From Strigamia acuminata (lineage: Eukaryota; Arthropoda; Chilopoda; Geophilomorpha; Linotaeniidae), in assembly GCA_949358305.1 (NCBI GenBank), contig OX442314.1:22437060-22501059 (forward strand): 64,000 nt of DNA, read 5' to 3'. Below the pieces are notes generated by a model that saw nothing but the letters and a program-made list of their open reading frames with translations, did not search any database and was not told where the DNA came from. This document shows positions 63,039 to 64,000 of the stretch, piece after piece. Position 1 is the stretch's first letter. The number at the start of each line of letters is the position of its first letter. The position numbers were made by a program, and so were the translations under genes.

Positions 63039-64000
63039 ATGAAGATTTTACTTCTTACCGTTGCTCTTGTTTACAGTCTGCAAACTCAGAACTCAGGTGG
63101 AAATGTAAGAATCCATTCTTCTTTAATAAAAATAGCTCATTTTATTCTTTTCTTTTATAAATTTAAAGTCCGATGTAATTACCGAATTGTACAACCTTTC
63201 GGATAAAGCCATCGATCTATTCATCAGTGACAACAGAAGTGTAATAAACTTACAAAAAAAGTGTAATTTTACACTTAACTTTTAAGTTTATTTATTCATT
63301 TCTACATATAGTACCATGCAATCTACGCTGGCTGTGCAAAAGCAGTAATATTTGGAGTATGTATTTTATTGAAATCGATTATAGTATTCTATTATGATTT
63401 TTAATATTTGTTTTAGGATTCTAAAGATTGCAGATTGGATAAATTCGAAATACCACAGGCCAAAGTCTGTCAAAACATCATAAATAACGTAACTAAAAAA
63501 TCGGATTAATTCTCTTAACTTGCACTGGAAATAAAAAATACAACATTTATTACACAGCTAGACGCAAAAAAATTATCAACAAATAATCTTCTTAACTACA
63601 AATCCATAATTGATCATGCGATTGTTTTCAATGGCTGGAATGTTAATAAGGTCTACAATAAAATAGCAGTAGATGGAGAAATAGCATTAAGAAAATTGAA
63701 GACGTATTTCGATACTTTAAGCGTCAGCGTGTTGAGTCAGTTGATTTTTTTGTGAATATAATATTTACTGAATTGTTGTTATTTTTTTTTAGAAACACTT
63801 AACGATACTTTCTGTGCTGATTATAAAAAGGATTGTGAAAAAATCGAAGCTCAATATGATCAAGTCAAAAATTACATTTTTGATGTGGTATTTCCAAGCT
63901 TTAGAAAATGCATCAGAATACTTAAAAATATTTTTAAGTCTAAGTGGGTGCCATTAACTAATGCTTTTGATAAAGGTCTCCAATTGTGGGCTGGAGGTGG
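62346..64000 (+). repeat. segmental duplication, copy 2 (with gene G)
   Basis: It matches 49200-51040 in order and orientation and is truncated by the window end. It differs by substitutions and indels, for example a shortened 5' part near 62346-62400 and loss of an AAACCAACTACTTG-containing segment. Confidence 0.85.
63039..64000 (+). CDS. array gene G: small secreted protein, 3' end outside window
   Basis: Exons 63039-63104, 63169-63240, 63312-63356, 63417-63488, 63558-63735 and 63793 onward, with the same lengths and phases as gene D. The signal peptide is nearly identical (MKILLLTVALVYSLQTQNS). Exon 2 starts SDVITELYNLSD, so the first mature cysteine of gene D is replaced by serine. In exon 5 the cysteine of DKVCNTIAV is tyrosine (NKVYNKIAV). 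In exon 6 a new cysteine appears (FRKCIRIL). The last visible residues are LQLWAGGG. The reading frame is open throughout, so it may be functional despite the altered cysteine set. Confidence 0.75.

Overview
This is a eukaryotic, AT-rich, intron-dense nuclear window. Introns are mostly 50-100 bp with GT-AG borders. The gene set includes a Domeless/gp130-like cytokine receptor, mitochondrial NAD kinase, kinesin-13, DNA ligase IV, importin-13, a FAM151/menorin protein and a MAM-domain protein. Together with Ty3/gypsy elements this suggests an arthropod, probably a compact-genome lineage outside the higher Diptera. I cannot name the species. Genes were rebuilt by joining exons at visible splice sites and checking that the phases sum to whole codons.

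Left part (1-27.9 kb): ordinary conserved genes. On the minus strand is the 5' end of a class I cytokine receptor (20-2104), followed by about 5 kb of AT-rich intergenic DNA. NADK2 (+, 7113-9161) is convergent with a kinesin-13 gene (-, 9528-13177). A two-exon 53-residue gene (-, 13410-13740) is head-to-head with LIG4 (+, 13901-17343). LIG4 is tail-to-tail with IPO13 (-, 17401-21732), with 57 bp between stop codons. IPO13 is head-to-head with a FAM151-like gene (+, 22121-23413). A secreted MAM protein follows (+, 24719-27899).

Right part (28.3-64 kb): a same-strand array of at least seven genes for small secreted proteins that I do not recognise, here called A (28376), B (32258), C (47827), D (49990), E (51345), F (60041) and G (63039, cut by the window end), plus a broken remnant at about 33.75-34.69 kb. 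They share a signal-peptide exon followed by very short exons (24-117 bp) whose lengths are multiples of three and whose borders are in phase 0, like the micro-exon secreted-protein genes known from schistosomes. A, B, C, D and G form one subfamily; E and F form a second, looser one. D and G lie in a segmental duplication. C, D and G share a conserved upstream motif about 150 bp before the ATG.

Two young LTR retrotransposons, both on the minus strand, sit in this array. The first (35104-47443) is a complete Ty3/gypsy element: gag with a zinc knuckle, a candidate -1 frameshift site, full pol, and an extra spliced ORF in the env position that does not look like env. The second (51832-58741) has intact LTRs and tract signals but only one 1430-codon ORF without pol. 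It split coding exon 4 of gene E. The two elements share a primer-binding-site core, so the second may be mobilised by gypsy-type machinery.
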